A DNA stretch of 64,000 nucleotides from an uncultured Clostridium sp. (lineage in GTDB: Bacteria; Bacillota; Clostridia; TANB77; CAG-508). The notes beneath the pieces were generated by a model, which saw nothing but the letters and a program-made list of their open reading frames with translations, ran no database searches and was not told the DNA's origin. Of this stretch, positions 43,783 through 52,283 are shown piece after piece. The stretch lies in assembly GCA_900553015.1 (NCBI GenBank), contig USBY01000004.1, positions 56,004-120,003 on the forward strand. The letters are read 5' to 3'. Numbering within the stretch: position 1 is the first letter of the stretch; every line of letters starts with the position of its first letter. The position numbers and the translations under genes are program-made.

Positions 43783-45720
43783 ATGGAAGAAGTTAAACAA
43801 AACAAAATGGCTATTGCCCCAATGAAAAAGCTATTTTGGAAAATGGGGCTACCTATGATTATATCTATGGTATTGCAGGCATTATATAATGTAGTAGATA
43901 GTATTTTTGTAACAAACATGGGAGAAAAAGGTGCACTAGCAAATCAAGCGTTAACCCTTGCATTTCCAATACAAATATTAATAATTGCAGTTGGAGTTGG
44001 TACAGGAGTAGGATTAAATGCACTTTTGTCAAAAAGCCTAGGAGAAAAAGATAACGAAAAAGTAAATAAAGTAGCCGGAAATGGAATATTTCTAAGTATA
44101 TGTATATTTTTAGTGTTTTTAATATTTGGCTTGTTTGGCTCTGAATGGTTTATTTCTTTATTTGCCGGAGGCAATCAAGAAGTAATAGAAATGGGAACAA
44201 TATATTTAAAAATTTGTTCTTGTCTTTCTTTAGGTGCAATAGGATATGCAGTTTATGAAAGGTTTTTACAATCTACAGGAAGAACAATGTATTCTACTAT
44301 TGCACAAATATCAGGTGCACTTGTAAATATTATATTTGATTATATATTTATATTTCCACTTAATATGGGAGTAGCAGGTGCTGCATGGGCAACTGTATTA
44401 GGCCAATTTGTATCTTTATTTATGGCAATGATATTCCATTACAAAGTTAATAAAGAAATAAATGGAAATCCTAAATATATTAAGCCAAACTGGGAATTAA
44501 TTAAAGGAATCTATAATATAGGAATATCAGCAGCAATTATGCAAGCTTTGTTAGCAGTGATGATGGCTGGTATGAATGCAATATTAGGAATAGCACATGC
44601 AGATCAAACAATATTAGTTGGATCATTTGGTATTTATTATAAAATTCAACAAATAGCTTTATTCTCTGCTTTTGGACTTTCTAATACTATAATTTCTATT
44701 TTATCATTTAATTATGGTATGAAGGATAAAGCAAGAATTAATGATTGTATAAAATATGGACTTATTGATACTTTTATAGTTTCATTAATAATAACAATTA
44801 TATTTGAAATATTGGCAAGACCACTTGCTAGTTTATTTGGGTTAGCAGGAGGAAGTACTGCGGAGATAATAGATGTTTGTATAATAGCTATTAGGATAGC
44901 AAGTATTGGATATATTTTTATGGGATTTTCTGTTGCTGTTCAGGGGGTATTACAGGCACTAGGATATGCTCTAAGACCTCTTCTAATTTCATTATTAAGA
45001 TTAGTAATATTTGTATTCCCAGTAGCATATCTATTCGTACTTTCTGATAATGTTTCAGATATAGTTTGGTGGACATTTCCTATCGCAGAAGTATTGACTG
45101 CAATAATATCTATATTCATATTAAAGAGTTCATATAAAGCAAAGGTATCTGTAATTAAAGCGCCTGTGCTATCAAAGAATTTGGTTATAGCAGTTTCAAG
45201 AGAGCACGGAACAAATGGAAAGGAAATTGCAAGAAGAGTTGCAGAAGAACTAGGTATAAAATTCTATGCAAAAGAAGAAATAAAACAATTTGCAATAGAC
45301 AATTCGTTAGTAGAAGGCGAAACAAATGAAGAAATATTATATAGTGAATTTCTATCTTTAGATGCAAGTAAAGATGCAATGGTAAAACAAGCAAAAGTTA
45401 TAAAAGAAATTGCAAATGAGGGAAATTGTGTAATTGTTGGAAGAGCTGCAGATTACATTTTAAAAGACAATCCAAACTTAATAAAGGTATTTCTTTATGC
45501 ACCTTTAGATTATCGTATAAACAAGATAAAAGAAATATACAAGGATAATGAAGAAGAGGCCAAGAAATATGCTTTAAAGTCAGATAAAGCTAGAGCAACT
45601 TATTATGAAGTTATCTCAAATCAAGTTTGGGGAAATAAAGAAAATCATGACCTTTGTATAGATTGTCAGATTGGAAATGAAAAGATCGTAAAAATTATTT
45701 GTGATTATGTAAAAAGATAA
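43783..45720 (+). CDS. MATE efflux transporter fused to a cytidylate-kinase-like domain
   Basis: The protein has 645 residues. Residues 1-440 or so form a complete MATE (DinF/NorM-type) transporter with twelve hydrophobic segments (FWKMGLPMIISMVLQALYNV at the N-terminus). Residues about 463-645 form a second domain: a VIAVSREHGTNGKEIARRVA loop in place of the P-loop, GNCVIVGRAADYIL, and VFLYAPLDYRINKI, which is the cytidylate-kinase-2-like arrangement. No stop or ribosome site separates the two. The kinase-like domain lacks the strict GxxGxGK(S/T) motif, so catalysis is uncertain. The transporter may export drugs or a nucleotide-linked compound. AAAGGAGG precedes the ATG. Confidence 0.85.
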   Translation: MEEVKQNKMAIAPMKKLFWKMGLPMIISMVLQALYNVVDSIFVTNMGEKGALANQALTLAFPIQILIIAVGVGTGVGLNALLSKSLGEKDNEKVNKVAGNGIFLSICIFLVFLIFGLFGSEWFISLFAGGNQEVIEMGTIYLKICSCLSLGAIGYAVYERFLQSTGRTMYSTIAQISGALVNIIFDYIFIFPLNMGVAGAAWATVLGQFVSLFMAMIFHYKVNKEINGNPKYIKPNWELIKGIYNIGISAAIMQALLAVMMAGMNAILGIAHADQTILVGSFGIYYKIQQIALFSAFGLSNTIISILSFNYGMKDKARINDCIKYGLIDTFIVSLIITIIFEILARPLASLFGLAGGSTAEIIDVCIIAIRIASIGYIFMGFSVAVQGVLQALGYALRPLLISLLRLVIFVFPVAYLFVLSDNVSDIVWWTFPIAEVLTAIISIFILKSSYKAKVSVIKAPVLSKNLVIAVSREHGTNGKEIARRVAEELGIKFYAKEEIKQFAIDNSLVEGETNEEILYSEFLSLDASKDAMVKQAKVIKEIANEGNCVIVGRAADYILKDNPNLIKVFLYAPLDYRINKIKEIYKDNEEEAKKYALKSDKARATYYEVISNQVWGNKENHDLCIDCQIGNEKIVKIICDYVKR

Positions 45721-45780
45721 GGTTCTTTTAGATTGATATAATTTATGTGATATGTTTTGTATTATTAATTAGTTAAAGCT

Positions 45781-45826
45781 AAAAAACACTTATTAGGTTG
45801 TATGTAACTTAATAAGTGTTTTTTCA
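45781..45826 (+). terminator. terminator after the MATE-fusion gene
   Basis: AAAAAACACTTATT and AATAAGTGTTTTTT form the stem; it can act in both directions. Confidence 0.9.
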
Positions 45827-45871
45827 AATTAATTAAATATAAAAAATATTTTATAAAATTACAAATAAATA

Positions 45872-45900
45872 TTGTAATTTTTTATTTCTTGATATATAGT
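45872..45900 (+). promoter_or_regulatory. promoter of the uraA-upp fusion
   Basis: TTGTAA (45872-45877), 17-base spacer, TATAGT (45895-45900). It gives a leader of about 225 bases before the ribosome site of the fusion gene. Confidence 0.65.
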
Positions 45901-45922
45901 ATGTCAAAGGGTGTGAAAAAAA

Positions 45923-46027
45923 ATGCAAAAATTTGTAGAAGAAACAGAATTAAATACAGCAGAAAAATTAAAGGCAAAATTTGCTTTTTTTAGCAACCCA
46001 ACAAAATATTTATCCATGTGTTACTAA
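45923..46027 (+). CDS. 34-codon leader peptide overlapping an attenuator
   Basis: The frame starts at ATG 45923, nine bases after AAAGGGTG, and reads MQKFVEETELNTAEKLKAKF plus 14 residues. Its stop codon (46025-46027) lies inside the left arm of the terminator at 46022-46053. Midway it crosses a possible pause hairpin (AAGGCAA/TTGCTTT, 45971-45987) with a run of T residues up to 45991. This geometry matches the pyrBI leader of Escherichia coli, in which UTP-dependent pausing lets a ribosome block the terminator. Proposed here as a leader, not as a functional protein. Confidence 0.5.
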   Translation: MQKFVEETELNTAEKLKAKFAFFSNPTKYLSMCY

Positions 46028-46053
46028 TTCATTTATGAATTAGTATTTTTTTT
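46022..46053 (+). terminator. leader terminator (attenuator) before the uraA-upp fusion
   Basis: TACTAATTCA and TGAATTAGTA form a 10-bp stem with a TTTA loop, followed by eight T residues. It stands 79 bases before the fusion gene start. Confidence 0.85.
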
Positions 46054-46131
46054 GCCTAATTAATAAGTTATTACGAAAATAATTTATTAATTAAGCAAAA
46101 CTATATATAAAGAAAGAGGGGGTATCTTTAA

Positions 46132-48177
46132 ATGGAAGAAACAAAATTACTGCTAGATGTAAACGAAAAACCAACAATAGGGAAATGGATTATTTTAGCA
46201 ATACAGCATGTTTTTGCAATGTTTGGTGCAACAATATTAGTACCAATATTAGTAAATAGTTCAGCAGGGACAGAGGTATTAACAATACCAGTAGCATTAG
46301 CTACATCAGGTATAGGAACTTTAATTTATATACTGTGTACCAAAGGAAGATCGCCAGTATATTTAGGAAGTTCATTTGCATTTATTGCACCACTTGCAGC
46401 AGCATATTTAAAAGGTGGTATTTCTGGTGCAATGACTGGAATAATGGTAGTAGGTCTTATTTATGTAATATTTGCTACATTAATTCACTTCATAGGAAAA
46501 GATTGGATACATAAATTACTACCACATGTAGTTATAGGACCAATGATAATGATAATTGGTTTAGGATTAGCTCCTAATGCAATATCTCAAATTGGTTTAG
46601 GAACAGATACACAAATAGAATGGAAAGGTGTAATAGTAGCACTAATAACATTTTTAACAACAGCTATTGTTATGGTTAGAGGAAAAGGATTTTTGAAGAT
46701 AGTTCCTTTCTTAATAGGTATAGTAGTAGGATATATAGCATCTATCTGTTTAGGATTAGTAGATTTTACGCCAGTAGCAGAAGCAGCATTCTTTAGTATG
46801 CCAAACTTTATATTACCATTTGTAAATTATGCACCAAACTTTTCTGCTTTACTTACGATAGCACCAATAGCGCTAGTTACAATGGCAGAACATATTGGAG
46901 ATCATACAGCATTAAGTTCAATAATAGGAAAAGATTTGCTTAAAAATCCAGGATTGGATAGAACATTACTTGGAGATGGTATAGCAACATTTGTAGCAGG
47001 TATGCTTGGAGGACCTGCAAATACTACATATGGCGAAAATACTTCAGTAGTTGGAATGACAAAAGTTGCATCAGTTTGGGTAATAGGACTAGCAGCAATA
47101 ATTGCAATCTGTTTAGCTTTCTTAGGAAAATTTACAGCTATTATTTCAACAATACCAAATCCAGTATTAGGGGGAGTATCATTATTACTTTATGGATTTA
47201 TATCTGTTAATGGTTTAAAAGTTTTAATAGAAAATCATATTGATTTTGGAAAACCAAAGAATATAGTTGTAGCATCAACAATGCTTGTTTTAGGATTAGG
47301 AGGAGCTGCAATATCAATAGTATTTGGTGATTTATCTGTTACAATTTCTGGAATGAGCTTAGCTGCTATAGTAGGAATTTTATTAAATCTTTTATTACCA
47401 GATGAAAAAGAAAAAAATACAGAAGAAAAACAAACATCTGAAAACAAAGAAGTTGCAGAAGCAAGTAATGAAGCAAAAAGCGAAGAGAAAAATGAAGACA
47501 CTAAAGTTATTGCAGAAAATATATCAGAAAAAAAGATAGAGGGAAAGAAAATGAATATAAATGTATTAGACAATCCAATAATAGAACATAAATTATCAAT
47601 TATAAGAAATAAAAATACGGGGACAAAAGAATTTAGAGAAATAATAACAGAAATTGCAATTTTCTTATGCTATGAAGCAATGAAAGATGCAAAATTAGAA
47701 GAGGTAGAAATAGAAACACCATTATGCAAAACAAAAGCCAAAGTTTTAAAAGAAGATAATTACGCATTTGTACCAATTTTAAGAGCAGGAACAGGAATGT
47801 TAGATGGTTTATTACAAGTAATACCAAATGCTAAAATAGGTCACATTGGACTATATAGAAATGAGGAAACTTTAGAGCCAGTAAAATATTATTATAAAAT
47901 GCCAAAAGACATTAGTAACAGAGAAGTACTAATTTTAGATCCAATGTTAGCAACAGGAGGCTCTGCAGCAGATACAATAAAATGTCTAAAAGAAGATGGT
48001 GTAAAGAAGATTAAATTCTTATCAATTATATCTGCTCCAGAAGGAATAAAAAGACTAAATGAAGAATATCCTGATGTAGAATTATATACTGCAGCTATAG
48101 ATGAAAAACTAAATGAACATGGATATATATTACCAGGATTAGGAGACGCAGGAGATAGAATATTTGGAACAAAATAA
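46132..48177 (+). CDS. uracil permease fused to uracil phosphoribosyltransferase
   Basis: The protein has 681 residues. Residues 1-425 or so form a complete uracil/xanthine-uracil permease (NCS2 family) with about twelve to fourteen membrane segments (QHVFAMFGATILVPILV, GGPANTTYGEN). A Glu/Lys-rich linker (about 425-473) leads to a complete Upp enzyme (474-681) with PILRAGTGMLDGLLQVIP, the PRPP loop LILDPMLATGGSA, and YILPGLGDAGDRIFG at the C-terminus. Imported uracil could be captured as UMP at the membrane. ATG 47551, preceded by a weak GAGGGAAAG, could also give free Upp. The leader has an attenuator. Confidence 0.93.
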   Translation: MEETKLLLDVNEKPTIGKWIILAIQHVFAMFGATILVPILVNSSAGTEVLTIPVALATSGIGTLIYILCTKGRSPVYLGSSFAFIAPLAAAYLKGGISGAMTGIMVVGLIYVIFATLIHFIGKDWIHKLLPHVVIGPMIMIIGLGLAPNAISQIGLGTDTQIEWKGVIVALITFLTTAIVMVRGKGFLKIVPFLIGIVVGYIASICLGLVDFTPVAEAAFFSMPNFILPFVNYAPNFSALLTIAPIALVTMAEHIGDHTALSSIIGKDLLKNPGLDRTLLGDGIATFVAGMLGGPANTTYGENTSVVGMTKVASVWVIGLAAIIAICLAFLGKFTAIISTIPNPVLGGVSLLLYGFISVNGLKVLIENHIDFGKPKNIVVASTMLVLGLGGAAISIVFGDLSVTISGMSLAAIVGILLNLLLPDEKEKNTEEKQTSENKEVAEASNEAKSEEKNEDTKVIAENISEKKIEGKKMNINVLDNPIIEHKLSIIRNKNTGTKEFREIITEIAIFLCYEAMKDAKLEEVEIETPLCKTKAKVLKEDNYAFVPILRAGTGMLDGLLQVIPNAKIGHIGLYRNEETLEPVKYYYKMPKDISNREVLILDPMLATGGSAADTIKCLKEDGVKKIKFLSIISAPEGIKRLNEEYPDVELYTAAIDEKLNEHGYILPGLGDAGDRIFGTK

Positions 48178-48192
48178 ATCATGATTAATGTA

Positions 48193-48242
48193 CAGGGATT
48201 TGGAAACGCTCCTTGGGGAATTTGGGTACTTTCCTAGAATCC
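48193..48242. repeat. dispersed palindromic repeat, degenerate copy
   Basis: GGGATTTGGAAACGCTCC with several changes from the family core, then TTGGGGAATTTGGG and TTCCTAGAATCC. Confidence 0.7.
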
Positions 48243-48251
48243 ATATATATA

Positions 48252-48293
48252 AAATAGTAGTTCGTCATATCTATGATGAGCTACTATTTTTTT
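48252..48293 (+). terminator. terminator after the uraA-upp fusion
   Basis: AAATAGTAG and CTACTATTT form the outer stem, with an inner CATA/TATG pairing; a T-run follows. Confidence 0.85.
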
Positions 48294-48307
48294 AAAATTA
48301 TTAGAAA

Positions 48308-48372
48308 AGGGAAAAAAAGAACGTCCCCAAATCCCTATTCCCAAACGCCCAAAAATCCCATTCCCAAACCCA
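48308..48372. repeat. dispersed palindromic repeat with an extra half unit
   Basis: AGGGAAAAAAAGAACGTCCC with CAAATCCC in complement orientation, followed by two further partial units ending CCCAAACCC. Confidence 0.75.
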
Positions 48373-48375
48373 TAC

Positions 48376-48404
48376 TTGAAAAAAAGATATACCTATGATA
48401 AGAT
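48376..48404 (+). promoter_or_regulatory. promoter of prfB
   Basis: TTGAAA and TAAGAT with 17-base spacing, about 32 bases before the prfB start. Confidence 0.65.
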
Positions 48405-48435
48405 TGTGACACAAAGAAAAGATTGGAGTGAAGAT

Positions 48436-49534
48436 ATGATAGAGCTAGAAGAAAATCAAAAAGAGCTTCAAACATTATCAGATAAACTTAAAGAAATCGG
48501 TGAATCTCTTTGAAGTAGATAAATTAAAATCTAGATTAGCTGACTTAGAAAAAGAAACTTTAAAACAAGAATTTTGGAGTAGTAATAATAGTAAGATTTT
48601 GCAAGAAATTAAAATTCTAAAAGATAAGATTAATTCATATACTAAAATAGATACAAATTTAAAAAATTTAATCGAGATGAATAATTTATTAAAATTAGAA
48701 GAGGATCATGAACTTATAAAAGAATTACTAGAAGATACAAAAAATATAAAAAAAGATATTGAAGAATTAGAAATTAAAACATTATTGTCAGGTCAATATG
48801 ATGTAAATAATGCAATAGTATCTATGCACCCAGGAGCAGGTGGTACAGAATCACAAGACTGGGTAGAAATGTTATATAGAATGTATACTAGATGGGCAGA
48901 AAAACATAATTTTGTAGTTAAAGAGCTTGATTATCTAGAAGGTGATGAAGCTGGTATAAAAAGTGTTACATTTTTAGTACAAGGTGAATATGCATATGGT
49001 TATTTAAAAGGCGAAATGGGTGTACATAGACTAATCAGAATTTCCCCATTTGATAGTGGTGGAAGAAGGCATACATCCTTTGCTTCTGTGGAAGTATTAC
49101 CAGAAATTGAAGATGATATAGAAGTAGAAATAAATCCAGATGATTTAAGAATAGATACCTACAGAGCATCAGGAGCAGGAGGACAGCATATAAATAAAAC
49201 CTCTTCTGCTGTAAGAATAACACATATACCTACAAATACAGTTGTAGCGTGTCAATCAGAACGTTCTCAAATACAAAATAGGGAAACTGCAATGAAGATG
49301 TTAAAATCTAAATTATTTGACTTAAAAGAAAAAGAAAGACAGAAAAATATAGCAGATTTAAAAGGAGAACAAAAAGATATTGCATGGGGAAGCCAAATTA
49401 GGTCATATATATTTTGCCCATATACACTAGTAAAAGATCACAGAACAAATTATGAAGTTGGAAATGTACAAGCTGTTATGGATGGACAAATTGATGATTT
49501 TATAGAAGAATATTTAAAAAAATTCAATAGATAA
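48436..49534 (+). CDS. prfB: peptide chain release factor 2, programmed +1 frameshift
   Basis: The protein has 365 residues after the shift. ATG 48436 follows TGGAGTG. Codon 25 is CTT and codon 26 is an in-frame TGA (48511-48513); a +1 slip at CTT resumes at GAA 48512. This is the classical autoregulation of RF2: low RF2 slows termination at TGA and favours the shift. An SD-like GGTGA lies just upstream of CTT. The body has the SPFDSGGRRH element that reads UGA and UAA, and the catalytic GGQ (GAGGQHINKTSSA). A GTG-started frame at 48500 covers only the downstream part and lacks the real N-terminus. Confidence 0.97.
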
Positions 49535-49573
49535 ATACAATATAAAACATTTTATGATATAATTTGATAAGCT

Positions 49574-49630
49574 TATGAAATAAATATTTGTAACCATTCA
49601 AAAAGTTACGAAAAAGTATTTATTTTCATA
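49574..49630 (+). promoter_or_regulatory. structured leader of the aspartokinase gene
   Basis: TATGAAATAAATA (49574-49586) pairs with TATTTATTTTCATA (49617-49630, one bulge), enclosing GTAAC/GTTAC. A second stem, GAAGTGA with TCGCTTC, lies just before the ribosome site. Neither resembles a lysine riboswitch. Confidence 0.4.
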
Positions 49631-49694
49631 TATTATATAGAAGTGATATTTAATTAAATTCGCTTCTTACATTATAAAAAAGAGGTTGTCAGAT

Positions 49695-50873
49695 ATGGAC
49701 ACAATAGTATTAAAATTTGGAGGGAGTTCAGTTTCAGACAATATTAAATTAAATATTGTAGCTGATAAAATTAAAGAATTTTACAAGGAAAACAATGTAG
49801 TAGTTGTAGTATCTGCTCAAGGAAAAACTACAGATAATCTATTAAGAGAAGCACACGAATTAAGTAATGTTCCAAATGAAAGAGAATTAGATACATTGCT
49901 AAGTAGTGGTGAACAAATATCAATGTCAAAATTAAGCATTTTACTTAATAGATTAGGATATCCAGCAATTTCACTTACAGGATGGCAAGCTGGAATATTT
50001 ACAAGCGAAACAAATCAGTCAGCAGTTGTAGAAAGTATAGATACAACAAGGATAGAAAAAGAATTAGCAGAAAGAAAGATTGTTATTATAGCAGGCTTCC
50101 AAGGTATAAACGAAAAAGGTGATATAACAACTTTTGGAAGAGGTGGTTCAGATACCACAGCAGTTGCAGTAGCTGCAGCATTAAAAGCAGATAAATGCTA
50201 TATATTTTCTGATGTTGATGGGGTATATTCTACAGACCCAAATAAAATACAAGATGCAAAGAAGATATCAGAACTTTCATATGAAGAAATGCAGGACATT
50301 TCAAATGAAGGAGCAAAAGTTTTGCATAATAGATGTGTAGAAATTGGAAAAAGATTTAATATTCCAATAATTACAAAGTCAACATTTAATAATAGACCAG
50401 GAAGTGTAATAAATGACAAAATAGAAGATACCAAAGTAAAGAGTATCGTAAAAAATGATAACATTATTTTAGTAACTGCAAAACAAGAAGTATATACACC
50501 TAGAATGATTAATCGCATATATAGAAAATTATTAGATAACAACATATTTATTAATAACATAATAAATAAAAGTACATCAAGTTTAGAAATTCAATTTACT
50601 ATTAAATCAGCAGAATTTAATAAGTTTGAAAATGTAATAACAAGTGAATATCCTAAATTAGATTGTTCTTATAAAAATATTAGTAAAATATCAATTATAG
50701 GTTATGGAATAATGAATGATTCGGATGTTATAACAAAAACAATGCAAATATTAGATGCAAATGCATTAGAAGTCTTAAATATTCAAACAAATGAATCAAA
50801 AATAAGAATAATATTTAAAGATAAATTAGGTGATAATATATTAGAGCAATTGCATAATGAACTAATTGTTTAA
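49695..50873 (+). CDS. aspartate kinase
   Basis: The protein has 392 residues. ATG 49695 follows AAGAGGT. The amino-acid kinase domain shows VLKFGGSSVSD at the N-terminus, then IIAGFQGINEKGDITTFGRG, GSDTTAVAVAAAL and FSDVDGVYSTDP. Two C-terminal ACT-like domains (about 245-392) provide likely allosteric control. It makes aspartyl phosphate for the lysine, threonine and methionine pathways and for diaminopimelate used in the wall. No pathway partner lies nearby. A structured leader precedes it, and a repeat copy separates it from pepC. Confidence 0.95.
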   Translation: MDTIVLKFGGSSVSDNIKLNIVADKIKEFYKENNVVVVVSAQGKTTDNLLREAHELSNVPNERELDTLLSSGEQISMSKLSILLNRLGYPAISLTGWQAGIFTSETNQSAVVESIDTTRIEKELAERKIVIIAGFQGINEKGDITTFGRGGSDTTAVAVAAALKADKCYIFSDVDGVYSTDPNKIQDAKKISELSYEEMQDISNEGAKVLHNRCVEIGKRFNIPIITKSTFNNRPGSVINDKIEDTKVKSIVKNDNIILVTAKQEVYTPRMINRIYRKLLDNNIFINNIINKSTSSLEIQFTIKSAEFNKFENVITSEYPKLDCSYKNISKISIIGYGIMNDSDVITKTMQILDANALEVLNIQTNESKIRIIFKDKLGDNILEQLHNELIV

Positions 50874-50879
50874 ATTAAA

Positions 50880-50913
50880 ACCGGGATTTTAGGAACGTCC
50901 CCAAATCCCGGTT
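50880..50913. repeat. dispersed palindromic repeat, near-perfect palindrome
   Basis: ACCGGGATTTTAGGAACGTC then CCCAAATCCCGGTT: arms ACCGGGATTT/AAATCCCGGT. The best-preserved outer palindrome of the set. Confidence 0.9.
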
Positions 50914-50932
50914 AAATAAAGGGAGGATACAT

Positions 50933-52273
50933 ATGAAAAATATTTCAAAAGACAAATTAAAAAAATACGAAAGAAGTTTTAATCAAAATGAGAACAAAGT
51001 AATTACAAATGCAGTTACCAAAAATGGATTTTTTAAATCTTGCGAAAATTATGATGAGATAAGAAATGCAAGATATGAATTTTCTGTAAATTTAAAACAA
51101 GGTAGTATAACAAACCAAAAACAAAGTGGAAGGTGTTGGATTTTTGCATCTACAAATTTTCTTAGATATTTCTTAATTAAAAAATTAAATATAAATACAA
51201 TAGAGTTATCACAAAACTATATTGCATTTTATGATAAATTAGAAAAATGTAACTATTTCTTAAATAATATAATAGACACAATAGATAGACCAACAACAGA
51301 TAGACATGTAACATTTTTCTTAGATGCACCTATAAATGATGGTGGACAATGGGATATGTTCTTAAATATTATAAAAAAATATGGAATTGTACCAAAAAGT
51401 GCTATGCCAGAAACTTATAGTTCTTCAAATACTTCAGAAATAAATAAAATTTTAAAACGTATACTAAGAATGTATGCATATGAATTAAGAACAAGTTATA
51501 AAAAGAAGAAGAATTTAGAAGATTTAGAAAATCAAAAACTAGATATGTTAGAAAATATCTATGCAATTTTATGTACTGCATTTGGTAGACCACCAGAAAA
51601 ATTTGATTTTGAATATACTGATAAAAATGACGAATTTCACAGAGATTCTGATATAACACCAACAGAATTCTATGATAAATATATAAAAGATTTAAACTTA
51701 GATGATTACATAAGCATAATTAATGCACCTAATGAGGATAGACCATTTTATAGGAAGTATACAGTAAATTATATTGGTAATGTTGCAGATGGTAATAGAA
51801 TTACATATTTAAACTTACCAATAGAAAGACTAAAAGAAATGGCAATTGCTCAACTTTCAGAAGGAGTTCCTGTATTTTTTGGAAGTGATGTTGGACAAGA
51901 ATCTTCAAGAGAGTTAGGAATATTATCTCGTAACTTGTATAATATTAAAGATATAATAAATATTAAAGATACAATGGATAAAGCTACAAAACTTGAATAT
52001 AGAGAAAGCTCAATGACACATGCAATGATGTTTTTAGGAGTTAATTTAGATGAAAATTGGAAGGGGAACCGTTGGAAAGTAGAAAATTCATGGGGAGATA
52101 CTACTGGTAATAAAGGAATTTACCTTTTAACAGATGATTGGTTTAATTCTTATGTATATCAAGTTGTAATTAATAAAAAACATTTAAAACCAGAAGAACT
52201 AGAAGCATATAATGAAAATAAATATTATATGGAATTAGAGCCATGGGATCCAATGGGAACTTTAGCAGACTAG
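50933..52273 (+). CDS. pepC: C1-family aminopeptidase (PepC/bleomycin hydrolase type)
   Basis: The 446-residue protein has the papain-like triad in place: C68 in SGRCWIFAS, H363 in MTHAM, N385 in VENSWG. The surrounding elements (NGGQWDMF-like GGQWDMFLNIIKKYG, GVPVFFGSDVGQES) match PepC, a cytoplasmic self-compartmentalising aminopeptidase that trims peptides. GGGAGG precedes the ATG. trxB begins 10 bases later and trxA follows, so the three genes probably form one operon that joins peptide turnover and thiol redox. Confidence 0.95.
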   Translation: MKNISKDKLKKYERSFNQNENKVITNAVTKNGFFKSCENYDEIRNARYEFSVNLKQGSITNQKQSGRCWIFASTNFLRYFLIKKLNINTIELSQNYIAFYDKLEKCNYFLNNIIDTIDRPTTDRHVTFFLDAPINDGGQWDMFLNIIKKYGIVPKSAMPETYSSSNTSEINKILKRILRMYAYELRTSYKKKKNLEDLENQKLDMLENIYAILCTAFGRPPEKFDFEYTDKNDEFHRDSDITPTEFYDKYIKDLNLDDYISIINAPNEDRPFYRKYTVNYIGNVADGNRITYLNLPIERLKEMAIAQLSEGVPVFFGSDVGQESSRELGILSRNLYNIKDIINIKDTMDKATKLEYRESSMTHAMMFLGVNLDENWKGNRWKVENSWGDTTGNKGIYLLTDDWFNSYVYQVVINKKHLKPEELEAYNENKYYMELEPWDPMGTLAD

Positions 52274-52283
52274 GAGAATATTT

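Noticed and set aside
45923..46027. functional 34-aa protein
   Set aside because: Its stop lies within a terminator directly before a pyrimidine gene, so a leader-peptide role is more likely.
49535..49694. lysine riboswitch before the aspartokinase gene
   Set aside because: The leader is too short and lacks the multi-helix core and its conserved purine-rich junction.
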